A stretch of DNA of 14,828 bases from Bdellovibrionales bacterium (GTDB taxonomy: Bacteria > Bdellovibrionota > Bdellovibrionia > Bdellovibrionales > JAMPXM01), in NCBI GenBank assembly GCA_005793615.1, contig SXRI01000006.1, positions 1-14,828 of the forward strand, in the 5' to 3' direction. The position numbers and the translations under genes are program-made. Shown piece by piece: positions 7,156 through 14,537 of this stretch (the stretch's first letter is position 1; every line of letters starts with the position of its first letter). A model generated the notes under the pieces. That model saw only the letters and a list, made by a program, of their open reading frames with translations. It had not been told where the DNA came from and did not search any database.

Positions 7156-7941
7156 TCAGTTCATCTTTAGCGCGAGATTGAGACCCTTTAATACCAAGTC
7201 GGGAATAATGGCATCAAAAAGTCCGGTTCTTTCAAAAAGTCCCGAAAAGCCACCGGTCGCGATGACCATCGGCTTACCTTGGCCCTTAGGATCTTCGAAA
7301 CACTCTTCGGTAAGGCGTTCTTTAAGTTCCTTGATCATGCCAACGGTGCCGAAGTAAAGGCCCGATTGAATGCTCTCGATCGTTGAACGACCAAGAATAT
7401 TCTTCGGATCAACGCGGACAATCTCCACCTGCGGCAATTTCGCAGTTCGAGTGCCTAGCGCCTCCATGGAAATGCGCATTCCGGCCAGAATGACTCCGCC
7501 AAGGTACTCGCGATCGCGGGTCACCATCTCAATTGTTGTTGCCGTGCCGAAATCAACGATGACCAAATTTCGATCTGGATAGAGATGTGTTGCCGCGATG
7601 GCATCGGCAATTCGGTCTGCGCCGACTTCAAGTGGGTTGCGATACTTGATCTTGAGTCCCGTCTTCACGCCGGCCTGAAGAAGAAACGGCGTTACCTCGA
7701 AGTATTTTTGGCAGGCACCTCTCAATGAGTGAATCGCATCAGGCACGACACAACAAATTGCGATTTGATGAACGTCTGCGGGATTCTCGCCATTTTCGCG
7801 AATCACCGTACGCAAAAAAACGCCGAGTTCATCACTTGAGGAATGCGAGTCCGAGGTTCGACGGAATTGAAACTTGAGTTCGTCGCCGTCAAACAAACCG
7901 CCGTGAACCGATGTATTGCCAACGTCAAGACTGAGAAGCAT
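7156..7941 (-). CDS. coaX: Type III pantothenate kinase
   Basis: A 261-aa ASKHA-fold kinase that phosphorylates pantothenate with ATP, the first committed CoA step. Characteristic motifs are the N-terminal phosphate loop DVGNT (6-10), RNPLEVGADR (101-110) with catalytic Asp109, and DFGTATT (130-136). Type III enzymes are not feedback-inhibited by CoA in characterised cases. Length is typical (about 255-260 aa). The ATG at 7941 lies inside the end of coaBC (17-nt overlap) and follows GAGGGG, so translation is probably coupled. The E. coli-type coaA is replaced by this form in many bacteria, so its presence is expected rather than odd. Confidence 0.95.
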   Translation of the reverse strand: MLLSLDVGNTSVHGGLFDGDELKFQFRRTSDSHSSSDELGVFLRTVIRENGENPADVHQIAICCVVPDAIHSLRGACQKYFEVTPFLLQAGVKTGLKIKYRNPLEVGADRIADAIAATHLYPDRNLVIVDFGTATTIEMVTRDREYLGGVILAGMRISMEALGTRTAKLPQVEIVRVDPKNILGRSTIESIQSGLYFGTVGMIKELKERLTEECFEDPKGQGKPMVIATGGFSGLFERTGLFDAIIPDLVLKGLNLALKMN

Positions 7942-9196
7942 AGTCGTCCCCTCTCAAAATTCGTTCAAGGGTATCCGCAAGAAGCTCTTTATTTTCAGCG
8001 ACGGCAATCTCACGAAGTTCATCGGGGTTACGTGTTGCGAAAATATGAGCACGGTGAGCCGTACCAGGGGCATCGCCCTCTTTGATCTCACTCAGGTCAT
8101 TGTGGACAATGTAATCAGGCCTGGCTTGTACAGCCAAGCGATGTACCGCCTCGCGCCGTTCATCGGGTAGTGCAGTATTAGTCAATTTAAAGGCGATAAC
8201 CTTGATTCGCGGATTCAGCGAAAAACCGCGAAGTGAGTCAACGAGCTTAGGGTTCGGCCGCAGCGTGAGCACGACGTCGCCCTTTGACTCGATCTTACCT
8301 TTGCGCTCTGCCCCCTGGCCCGAAATCGAAGCTATAGAGAAGTCGCTTACTGCGGCCGCGTGATAAACGGCATCGTACTCATGCCGTGATAGCTCCTCTT
8401 GCAGGGCCATCTCGAGATCACTAAAAGTAATGAATGTACGCTCTCGAAGTCCCTCTCGATTTTTTGTGGGGCGAACGGCATCTTTGGAGCGCAGTAGTGT
8501 TACTTGGTGACCTTCGGCGGCGAGACGTTCGGCGATACCAGAGCCCGTGCGCCCTGTGCTGAAATTAGTAATCGCACGAACTCCATCAATAGGCTCGCGA
8601 GTACCACCGGCTGTCACCAGCACGCGCAGCGGAAGCTTCGACGCGCAAGCGCTTCGGCGCTCGCAGACAGTTTGAATTTCATTGAAAATTCTCGCGGGAT
8701 CCAGAAGGCGACCACTACCTATCTCGCCGCAGGCGAGTGCCCCGGATTCTGTCGGCAGAATTCTGATTCCCCATGCAGCTAGAGTTCGGAGCGAAGTTTG
8801 CGTAGCTGGATGCATGAGCATCTTATCATTCATCGCCGGAGCGATGAAGTAAGGTTTTTGAAAGTCATGGGCAAGGAACAAAGTGCTGATCAGATCATCG
8901 CCGATACCGGCGGCTAGTTTGTTAATGCTGTTCGCAGTAGCTGGGCACAAGACCACGACATCTGCCCATCGTGCCAGATGAATATGGTTCATATATTCAC
9001 TTTTGGCGAAAACCTCACTATGTACTGGTCGACCCGTCAGCCCTTCGAGCGTAGCTTCACCGACAAAAGCGAGAGCCGCCTTTGAGGCAGCGATCTCTAC
9101 TTCGTAGCCGGATTGCACCAGCAGCGATAGAACCTGGCAGGCTTTGAAGCACGCGATCGAACCGGTCAGTTGGAAAAGAATTTTACCTTTCGACAT
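7925..9196 (-). CDS. coaBC: Bifunctional phosphopantothenoylcysteine synthetase/decarboxylase
   Basis: A 423-aa fusion. Its CoaB half joins 4'-phosphopantothenate with cysteine (CTP-dependent in most bacteria), and its CoaC half decarboxylates the product to 4'-phosphopantetheine using FMN. Counted from the TTG at 9202, two residues upstream of the chosen ATG, the N-terminal flavoprotein half (about 1-180) shows catalytic His75 in NHIHLARWAD, PAMN at 122-125 and the catalytic Cys158 in ALACGE. The C-terminal half starts about LRVLVTAGGTREPIDGVRAI and has ITNFSTGRTG, matching the CoaB nucleotide/dimer region, and a Lys in AFKLT. That last segment differs from the more common GFA(A/L)ET. I chose the ATG at 9196 (AAGG 10 nt upstream, 14-nt overlap with panC); the TTG at 9202 is possible. 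Length is slightly above the usual 400 or so. Confidence 0.94.
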   Translation of the reverse strand: MSKGKILFQLTGSIACFKACQVLSLLVQSGYEVEIAASKAALAFVGEATLEGLTGRPVHSEVFAKSEYMNHIHLARWADVVVLCPATANSINKLAAGIGDDLISTLFLAHDFQKPYFIAPAMNDKMLMHPATQTSLRTLAAWGIRILPTESGALACGEIGSGRLLDPARIFNEIQTVCERRSACASKLPLRVLVTAGGTREPIDGVRAITNFSTGRTGSGIAERLAAEGHQVTLLRSKDAVRPTKNREGLRERTFITFSDLEMALQEELSRHEYDAVYHAAAVSDFSIASISGQGAERKGKIESKGDVVLTLRPNPKLVDSLRGFSLNPRIKVIAFKLTNTALPDERREAVHRLAVQARPDYIVHNDLSEIKEGDAPGTAHRAHIFATRNPDELREIAVAENKELLADTLERILRGDDYASQS

Positions 9197-9956
9197 TGTC
9201 AATTAACCTTACGCCACCGATTTTAACCGCACCGTAACGGCGGTTATCGATGTCTTCAATGTAGTCGATCGAAAATCCTTCAAGGGTCAAAATTTCTTCA
9301 GCTTCCGCGGTCGTAGGTGCCGTTTTGAGCGCTTGATAAAAAAGTGGCGCGAGACCGCGAGCGTCGACGGGCAGGTTGATATTACGTGAACTCATCGCTA
9401 AACCGTCGATCTCGCGAACCGTGGGAACCGCAACGATTTCGGTATCGATAAAGAAAGCCTCAGCCATACCCGCGACCAAGCGCAGTTGTTGAAAATCTTT
9501 CTCGCCAAAATAGGCCCGGTTCGCCTGTGCTAGGTTCAGCAACTTTAGCACCACGGTGAGAACACCATCAAAGTGTCCAGGACGATGTGCGCCGCAGAGT
9601 TTTTCCGAGAGATCGGTTTCGGTAATTTTGTAGCGATAACCATCAGGATAAATCTGTTCGAAGGTCGGCAGAAGTACGAAACTGACACCGGCCTCTTTGG
9701 CGATTTCGAGATCGTGCTCGATGGTGGCGGGGTATTTTTTGAGATCGTCTTTGTTATCAAACTGCGTTGGGTTGATGTAGATCGACAGAACCGTGACGTC
9801 ATTCTCCTCGCTACTGCGTTTAAGCAAGGACAAGTGTCCGGCGTGAAGAGCACCCATCGTCGGAACAAAGCCGATGGAAACACCTGCGGCACGAAGGGCT
9901 CGACGTTGGCGAAGCCAAGAATTCAAATCAGTAAAGAGCTCGTGGTGTGTGACCAT
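9183..9956 (-). CDS. panC: Pantothenate synthetase
   Basis: A 257-aa adenylate-forming ligase joining pantoate and beta-alanine with ATP to give pantothenate. The Rossmann half has VPTMGALHAGH (31-41) with the HxGH motif, GEKDFQQ (151-157) and the KMSKS-like region REIDGLAMSSRN (181-192). The C-terminal domain is compact, making the protein some 25 residues shorter than E. coli PanC (283 aa), but it ends normally in GGVRLIDNV, so it is complete. Start and stop of adjacent genes touch: panB TAA and panC ATG share one base (TAATG). The purine-rich run AGGAGGAG lies about 8 nt before the ATG. It is immediately followed by coaBC with a short overlap. Confidence 0.96.
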   Translation of the reverse strand: MVTHHELFTDLNSWLRQRRALRAAGVSIGFVPTMGALHAGHLSLLKRSSEENDVTVLSIYINPTQFDNKDDLKKYPATIEHDLEIAKEAGVSFVLLPTFEQIYPDGYRYKITETDLSEKLCGAHRPGHFDGVLTVVLKLLNLAQANRAYFGEKDFQQLRLVAGMAEAFFIDTEIVAVPTVREIDGLAMSSRNINLPVDARGLAPLFYQALKTAPTTAEAEEILTLEGFSIDYIEDIDNRRYGAVKIGGVRLIDNVER

Positions 9957-10744
9957 TAGTAACTCTCCTCCTGGGCAGGGAAATTGCCTTCCTTCACATC
10001 GGCATTAAAACTATCAAAAGCTTCTTTAAACAAACCAAATGCATCAGAATAGCGGCGAACGAACTTAGGCTTGAACTCGATGTTCAAGCCGAGCAGGTCC
10101 TGCATGACTAAAACCTGGCCTGAGCACTCGCGACCCGCGCCAATTCCAATCGTCGGGACTTCAAGATGCCGAGTCACGTGTGCGGCGATTTCAGCAGGTA
10201 CGCATTCGAGTACCAGGGCGAAAGCGCCACATTCTTCAAGGCGGCGCGCCTGGCTCAATAACATTTCCGCAGCGTGCTCACCTGTGCCCTGTACCTTAAA
10301 TCCACCGAACTGGTGGATCGACTGCGGTGTCAAACCAAGGTGCCCCATAACCGGAACACCGGATTGTACGATGTGGCGAATGGTATCCTCAGAGCCATCG
10401 ATGCCCTCGATCTTTACCGCTTGGGCGCCGGCCTTCATGATGATCCTAACAGCTTCCATCGTGCGCTCCAGACCGGCGCGATGAGCGAGAAACGGCATGT
10501 CGCCGACGATGAATTTATTGGCGGCACCCTTGCGAACAGCTTCAACATGTAATGCCATCAACTCGGGAGTTGCCGCTAAGGTGGTCTCATGACCGTGCAT
10601 GGTCATCGCCAGACTATCGCCGACAAGAATACAGTCGACATCCGAGGCAGCGACAATGCGTGCGCTCGTGTAGTCGTAGCAAGTCACCATTGAGATTCGG
10701 CTACCTTGTGACTTCATTTTGTGAAAGTCGAGCACTGACTTCAT
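9956..10744 (-). CDS. panB: 3-methyl-2-oxobutanoate hydroxymethyltransferase
   Basis: A 262-aa TIM-barrel enzyme that adds a hydroxymethyl group from methylene-tetrahydrofolate to ketoisovalerate, giving ketopantoate. Conserved elements are VGDS (41-44) and GDMPF (81-85) with metal/substrate acids, VKIEG (110-114) and the catalytic Glu180 in ALVLE. Length is typical. The ATG at 10744 is chosen over an in-frame upstream ATG at 10780: it gives the standard N terminus (KSVLDFHKMK) and has AGGGAGG 6 nt upstream. This start lies inside the end of the upstream DUF2520 gene (44-nt overlap), so the two are likely coupled. Confidence 0.96.
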   Translation of the reverse strand: MKSVLDFHKMKSQGSRISMVTCYDYTSARIVAASDVDCILVGDSLAMTMHGHETTLAATPELMALHVEAVRKGAANKFIVGDMPFLAHRAGLERTMEAVRIIMKAGAQAVKIEGIDGSEDTIRHIVQSGVPVMGHLGLTPQSIHQFGGFKVQGTGEHAAEMLLSQARRLEECGAFALVLECVPAEIAAHVTRHLEVPTIGIGAGRECSGQVLVMQDLLGLNIEFKPKFVRRYSDAFGLFKEAFDSFNADVKEGNFPAQEESY

Positions 10745-11477
10745 CGTGGACCTCCCTTTGAAAAGCATGGGTGAATGCAAGATAGACTTCGTGGTAAGGA
10801 TCGTTTTCCAGTACCTTCAAGTGTTTGTTGATCGTGGAAAAATCGGCTCGCGCGAGCGGACCTGTGAGAACACTATCACCCGCTGTCGATGACGCCAAAT
10901 TTTTTACCGTTTGCATGAGATAGGGGATGAGGACGTCTTTCGGCAAGTCAAATTTGCCAGCGAATTCTCGAAAGGCCTTTTCCCAAAGTAAGACCGTGAA
11001 GTTTCCAGCAAGTACACAAAGCGCGTGATACAAAACTCGATGTTCGGTGGACAATCCGAAACAAGGGTTGCGAAGACCTGGAAGAAATCTCTGAAGGGCG
11101 TTGTTTTCATTGGCGTCGCGCTCAATGACAAAGGGAATCTGTCGATAGAACTCGAGCTCGTAGAGAGTATCGCTAAAAGTCATGAGTGGATGAACGCTTG
11201 TGGCTCCGCCGACCGAGAGGGCGCCGGACATGTGCACGCAAATCTTGTCCAGTAGGTAGGGGTTTTCGTGAAGAAATGGCTCGATCGCACGGTCACTGAT
11301 CAATAGCAAAACGTGGCTGACGTGTTCAGACAAATTAACTAGTTCGTTTTTAGTATTTTGTCGCCGAGACCATGGGTAAAAGGGTAGCGCTTCGAACTCG
11401 AAGTAGCGCCGAAAGTGGCGTGCCACTCGGCCGTCGCCGATGACGAGATATGACGTGAAGGCAGGTACCTGTCCCAT
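10701..11477 (-). CDS. panG: Rossmann-like/DUF2520 protein, probable PanG-type ketopantoate reductase
   Basis: A 258-aa predicted NAD(P)-binding reductase. Residues 10-21 (YLVIGDGRVARH) are a GxGxxA-type dinucleotide loop. SVHPLMTF (94-101), YHALCVLAGNF (150-160) and LTGPLARAD (204-212) are hallmarks of the DUF2520 C-terminal domain. The family is often encoded beside panB/panC. A ketopantoate reductase outside the PanE and IlvC families, PanG, has been described in Francisella; from memory it belongs to this Rossmann/DUF2520 type. Here the gene starts the operon and overlaps panB by 44 nt, and no panE is visible. Ketopantoate to pantoate is the one pantothenate step otherwise missing, so this role is a good inference, not proven. 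IlvC elsewhere in the genome could also do it. The ATG at 11477 has AAGGA about 8 nt upstream. Confidence 0.8.
   Translation of the reverse strand: MGQVPAFTSYLVIGDGRVARHFRRYFEFEALPFYPWSRRQNTKNELVNLSEHVSHVLLLISDRAIEPFLHENPYLLDKICVHMSGALSVGGATSVHPLMTFSDTLYELEFYRQIPFVIERDANENNALQRFLPGLRNPCFGLSTEHRVLYHALCVLAGNFTVLLWEKAFREFAGKFDLPKDVLIPYLMQTVKNLASSTAGDSVLTGPLARADFSTINKHLKVLENDPYHEVYLAFTHAFQREVHDEVSARLSQNEVTR
10751..10757 (-). promoter_or_regulatory. Shine-Dalgarno site deciding the panB start
   Basis: AGGGAGG on the - strand, 6 nt before the ATG at 10744. It rules in that start and against the upstream in-frame ATG at 10780, and it lies within the coding sequence of the preceding gene. Confidence 0.8.
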
Positions 11478-11501
11478 GGATCAAGTCCTTATTTTGCCGG
11501 C

Positions 11502-11530
11502 AACCTAACGCAATTTTCTGATCACTACAA
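11502..11530 (-). promoter_or_regulatory. Possible promoter of the pan/coa operon
   Basis: On the - strand TTGTAG (11530-11525) and TAGGTT (11507-11502) are separated by 17 nt and lie 24 nt before the ATG at 11477. Both hexamers are weak matches to sigma-70 consensus. The 10-bp palindrome TTGCCGGCAA (11494-11503) overlaps the -10 edge and could be an operator. Confidence 0.3.
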
Positions 11531-11549
11531 ATGATTTCGGCAAGCCAGC

Positions 11550-11578
11550 TTGACGCTGACGAGCTACTTGGTTAACAG
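11550..11578 (+). promoter_or_regulatory. Possible promoter of the 254-aa membrane protein gene
   Basis: TTGACG (11550-11555, five of six consensus bases), a 17-nt spacer and TAACAG (11573-11578, three of six). It lies 45 nt before the GTG start at 11624 and points away from the pan/coa operon. The -10 element is poor, so confidence is limited. Confidence 0.38.
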
Positions 11579-11623
11579 AGGAGCAGTTAATTCAGCGCTC
11601 CATAGAAGAAAAAGAGGCAGTTT

Positions 11624-12388
11624 GTGGGAAACCGGATCTACATTTTCCTGATTTCGATGACCGTAGCTGCAGGCGTTGCGATTCTTTTTATGGTGGGGCG
11701 TGAACCGCAGACCACGCTTGTGATGAGTCCAACAATGTTTGATGGCCCAGCTCAGATTGGCTCTGCCGTTCTGCGCCAGTTCCAGCAGCAGATCGCCACT
11801 GAAAAGGTTGTCGCCTTTGGTGTCCCTACCCAGCCTGATTGGCACCGGTCTATCGTTCTCGGTTTTCTGACCGCCGCCGCCACGGAGAAGATACCGTTTG
11901 ATATTCTCATCGTCGAACAGAGGATGCCGGAACTTGATCTCAGTGGATTCTCGGGGCTTGAAGTGTATTCGATTGCAACGAATACCAAAACTCAAAGTGA
12001 CCTAGTCGAACGACTTCAGGCGGCACGCTCCTCGGGAAAGCGAGTGCTGATTTACACCGCCAGTGTCTTCACCACTCATCTCATCAGTGGGAATTCGATC
12101 AGCCGCTATGAAAAACTGACGGGCGAACAATTATTGACGATCAGTAGCGGATCTCTGGCCTTGCGCTCGAATCAAGAATTTCTTATCGACCCGCCTTGTC
12201 TTGGAAGCGAACGTGACCAAAACGGTACATCCCCATTGGGTTGTGGCCTGTTGCATGCCAGTCGACAAGTCTATCGTAAACATCTGGCGAATGACCGTCA
12301 TGTGGCGATCATGAATTCACCTCGACCCAATGATTACCTTTTGTTGGTTTCAGCTCCGGGCCAAGGGGCAAAGGGCACGGGCAACTAA
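11624..12388 (+). CDS. Unrecognised 254-aa single-pass membrane protein
   Basis: I do not recognise the family. A short basic N terminus (MGNR) precedes one hydrophobic helix (about 5-24), and the remaining 230 residues should lie in the periplasm. These alternate strand- and helix-like segments (for example KVVAFGVPT, FDILIVEQ, GKRVLIYTAS), suggesting an alpha/beta sandwich. The only two cysteines, Cys192 and Cys207, flank a polar loop and could form a disulfide. The start is GTG with AGAGG about 7 nt upstream. It is transcribed divergently from the pan/coa operon and ends 15 nt from the convergent receiver gene. A role in either neighbour's pathway is not suggested by the sequence. Confidence 0.7.
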   Translation: MGNRIYIFLISMTVAAGVAILFMVGREPQTTLVMSPTMFDGPAQIGSAVLRQFQQQIATEKVVAFGVPTQPDWHRSIVLGFLTAAATEKIPFDILIVEQRMPELDLSGFSGLEVYSIATNTKTQSDLVERLQAARSSGKRVLIYTASVFTTHLISGNSISRYEKLTGEQLLTISSGSLALRSNQEFLIDPPCLGSERDQNGTSPLGCGLLHASRQVYRKHLANDRHVAIMNSPRPNDYLLLVSAPGQGAKGTGN

Positions 12389-12403
12389 CGTTGCGCTTTG
12401 CGA

Positions 12404-13051
12404 TCAGCGTACTTTGATCATTTTTGTTTTAGACGAGTAATCTTGCATTTCGATTTCGCTCTCTTCAGTGACCTCACGAATCTTCTTAACGATGCCGGCG
12501 ATTCTCCACAGTGAAGCGAGAAGCTTTTCTTGATTTGCGGGATTTTTGCTCAATCCCTCGTCTTCGGCACATGAAATAGCGATAGCGAGAGGATTGTTGA
12601 TCTCGTGATTGTAAGTCGCAATCATAGCTTCAAGAGCTGCGTGTTCACGAAGTCGCGCCATTTCGCGAGAGAGTTCGGCGAGCCGCAAATGTGTCGTGAT
12701 TCGGGTTATGGCAACGTCGAAATTAAATGGCTTCACGATGTAGTCATTGGCGCCACTCTGCAGGCAGTGAATCACTTCGGCATCCTCGGATTTCGAAGTG
12801 ACCATGATTATCGGTAGATCAATGGGATTTGTTTTTTCACGAATTTTTTTTAGTGCGTCGGTGCCGTTCACATCTGGCATCAAAATATCCATGAGTACCA
12901 GATCAACTGATTCGCGATCGAGGATCTCGTAGCACTTAGCGGCGCTGTCAGCCTCGAAGGTTTTCACGCCGAAACGCTTCATGAAAACTCTCGTCAAGAG
13001 TTCACGATCAAAGGCATTGTCATCAACGATCAGAAAGGTCTTGTTTTTCAC
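12404..13051 (-). CDS. Receiver plus histidine-phosphotransfer (DHp) protein lacking an ATPase domain
   Basis: A 215-aa cytoplasmic two-component signalling protein. Residues 1-120 form a complete receiver domain with the acidic pair Asp10/Asp11, phospho-acceptor Asp55 (LVLMDILMPD), Thr85 and Lys107 (IVKPF). After a helical linker comes a HisKA-type dimerisation domain: helix 1 with the H-box YNHEINNPL (147-155, His149), and helix 2 (about 175-195, SLWRIAGIVKKIREV), as in hybrid kinases. The chain then ends about 20 residues later with no HATPase_c domain. Only 15 nt follow before a convergent gene, so no detached ATPase fragment can lie there. It cannot phosphorylate itself from ATP. It may act as a phosphotransfer protein between Asp55 and His149, or dimerise with and tune another kinase. 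The start is GTG without a clear ribosome site, 91 nt after the nucleotidase gene. Confidence 0.87.
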   Translation of the reverse strand: MKNKTFLIVDDNAFDRELLTRVFMKRFGVKTFEADSAAKCYEILDRESVDLVLMDILMPDVNGTDALKKIREKTNPIDLPIIMVTSKSEDAEVIHCLQSGANDYIVKPFNFDVAITRITTHLRLAELSREMARLREHAALEAMIATYNHEINNPLAIAISCAEDEGLSKNPANQEKLLASLWRIAGIVKKIREVTEESEIEMQDYSSKTKMIKVR

Positions 13052-13142
13052 TCAAAGTGTTCTCAACAATTGTGAACAGCTATGCCATTCACGTGTCATA
13101 TCGGCACTTAACTCTGAATGCTGAAATAGACCTAAGTCTGAT

Positions 13143-14534
13143 CTAACCGATGCCGAGAGCGAGTTCGTGCGCCAAAGGACGCCGTCCGGCGCGGAAATAG
13201 GTTCGAGGCGACATCTCGAGAAGGTCGCCGAGCTTCGCCATATAAATACAGGCAAAGCGGTCGACCTGGTGCGCGAAATAACTTTCCTCGTTGCCAGCGC
13301 GCATGATTTCACCCCAGTGGCTGTTGAAGTGCGACTGCTGTTTCTTGATTAACTGGCTGATGGCTTTGTCGATGTCAGTGATTTGATTCTGCAGATCGGC
13401 AACATCAGCTTCGTCGGCTTCTTTTCCGGTCTCAACTTTAACGGAGATAATATCCACTAACGCGCGCTCTAAGGGCTCCTTGCGCTCCATCAGCGTACGA
13501 ATCTCGGCGGAAAAAGGCTGGACCTTCTTGTAACACTCGTTCTCATGGCCCAGCTCTTCAACGACCAGAGCTGTGCGCCAGTTGCAATCTTTCTTCAATC
13601 GCAAGATATCACCGTAAATATGGTCGCCGATGTAGAGAATGTCGTCGCCCTCGATGCCGAGATCGCGCGTGAATTTCGCGGCATCGCCCGACTGATAGAT
13701 ACCTCGCTTAAGTACCTCATCAAAGTTGGTCATTGTTCCGTTGTTCGGATTGACTTCAAGAAAACGCAGATTGTCGTAGAAAAACCGAGGCTTCTGCGCA
13801 AGCGTGATCACGTACTCGAACAAATCAGCCCATGATTTGTGGTTTTTCAAATAGGGATTAATCGCGTAGTCCAAAAGCAGTTTGGTGTAGGCGTAATCCG
13901 AATTGGTAAGGATGAAGATTTTTTTGTCGTGCTGACGATAACGTTCGAGTCCGGCTACGACTGAGGGATCGCGAATAATAAATTTATCGAGGTTTTTGGC
14001 CACCTCACCCTTGAGGCTGCCATCGCGATGGGCCATATCCAGCGTCCAGATGACGTCCTGGGCGATGGTGTCATAATCGGGCATGGTTTCTTTGCCGTCA
14101 CCGTCTTTGATATCAATGAGCTGCGCGAAAAGAGTGGCGACCGAAATCGAAAAAGCCGTATCGATCGACACATAATTATGAGTGTCGGAGAGATCGATAT
14201 AGGTCGACTTGTACAATTTTTGTTGAGCTGCGAAGTCAATAGTCTTGGTGCCGTGGCTGCTGGCGCGAATGGCGCCGTGACGACTCACCTTAAGAAGGTT
14301 GCCATTTTTCTTGTCGATCACAAGACCGCGAATCGCAAGATCAAAATCAAATTTCAAACCACGGACACCTTCTGGATAGCCTTTCACGGTTACCAGGCGC
14401 TGGCACATTGTGTGATGCGCGAGCTCTTCGAAAGCCTGGCAGTCATACCTTACCAAGGTATGATCCATGTCGAGACCGAGGTATTTGATTTTCCGCATAT
14501 TCAGGGTGCGATTGACGAATACTTTTTGTGGCAT
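13143..14534 (-). CDS. HAD-superfamily purine 5'-nucleotidase (cN-II-like)
   Basis: A 463-aa HAD-IG family 5'-nucleotidase, related to the eukaryotic cytosolic IMP/GMP nucleotidase cN-II, which dephosphorylates purine mononucleotides. The N terminus KVFVNRTLNMRKIKYLGLD closely follows cN-II, then HAD motif I DMDHTL (22-27, nucleophile Asp22, acid/base Asp24). Motif II is LTNSD (209-213), Lys248 lies in QKPRFF, and motif III is GDHIYGD (303-309). RGLVIDKKNGNLLKV (69-83) is also shared with cN-II. Residues about 370-405 are charged, helical and probably coiled-coil. Length fits bacterial members. The ATG at 14534 keeps the conserved VFVNR segment; AAGGA lies directly before it, unusually close. 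The gene begins 3 nt after the upstream TlpA-like gene stops, so the two are likely co-transcribed. Substrate choice is inferred from the family. Confidence 0.88.
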   Translation of the reverse strand: MPQKVFVNRTLNMRKIKYLGLDMDHTLVRYDCQAFEELAHHTMCQRLVTVKGYPEGVRGLKFDFDLAIRGLVIDKKNGNLLKVSRHGAIRASSHGTKTIDFAAQQKLYKSTYIDLSDTHNYVSIDTAFSISVATLFAQLIDIKDGDGKETMPDYDTIAQDVIWTLDMAHRDGSLKGEVAKNLDKFIIRDPSVVAGLERYRQHDKKIFILTNSDYAYTKLLLDYAINPYLKNHKSWADLFEYVITLAQKPRFFYDNLRFLEVNPNNGTMTNFDEVLKRGIYQSGDAAKFTRDLGIEGDDILYIGDHIYGDILRLKKDCNWRTALVVEELGHENECYKKVQPFSAEIRTLMERKEPLERALVDIISVKVETGKEADEADVADLQNQITDIDKAISQLIKKQQSHFNSHWGEIMRAGNEESYFAHQVDRFACIYMAKLGDLLEMSPRTYFRAGRRPLAHELALGIG

Positions 14535-14537
14535 TCC

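Noticed and set aside
10745..10780. Upstream in-frame ATG giving panB 12 more residues
   Set aside because: The ATG at 10744 has a strong AGGGAGG site and yields the usual PanB N terminus.
11564..11995. 143-codon open frame on the - strand upstream of the pan/coa operon
   Set aside because: Overlaps the 254-aa gene, which has a ribosome site, a membrane helix and a normal composition. The antisense peptide shows no domain.
13052..13142. Terminator or operator between the nucleotidase and receiver genes
   Set aside because: The inverted repeats here (TGTTC/GAACA around 13058-13078, AGAC/GTCT around 13130) are short or off-centre, and no T-run follows.
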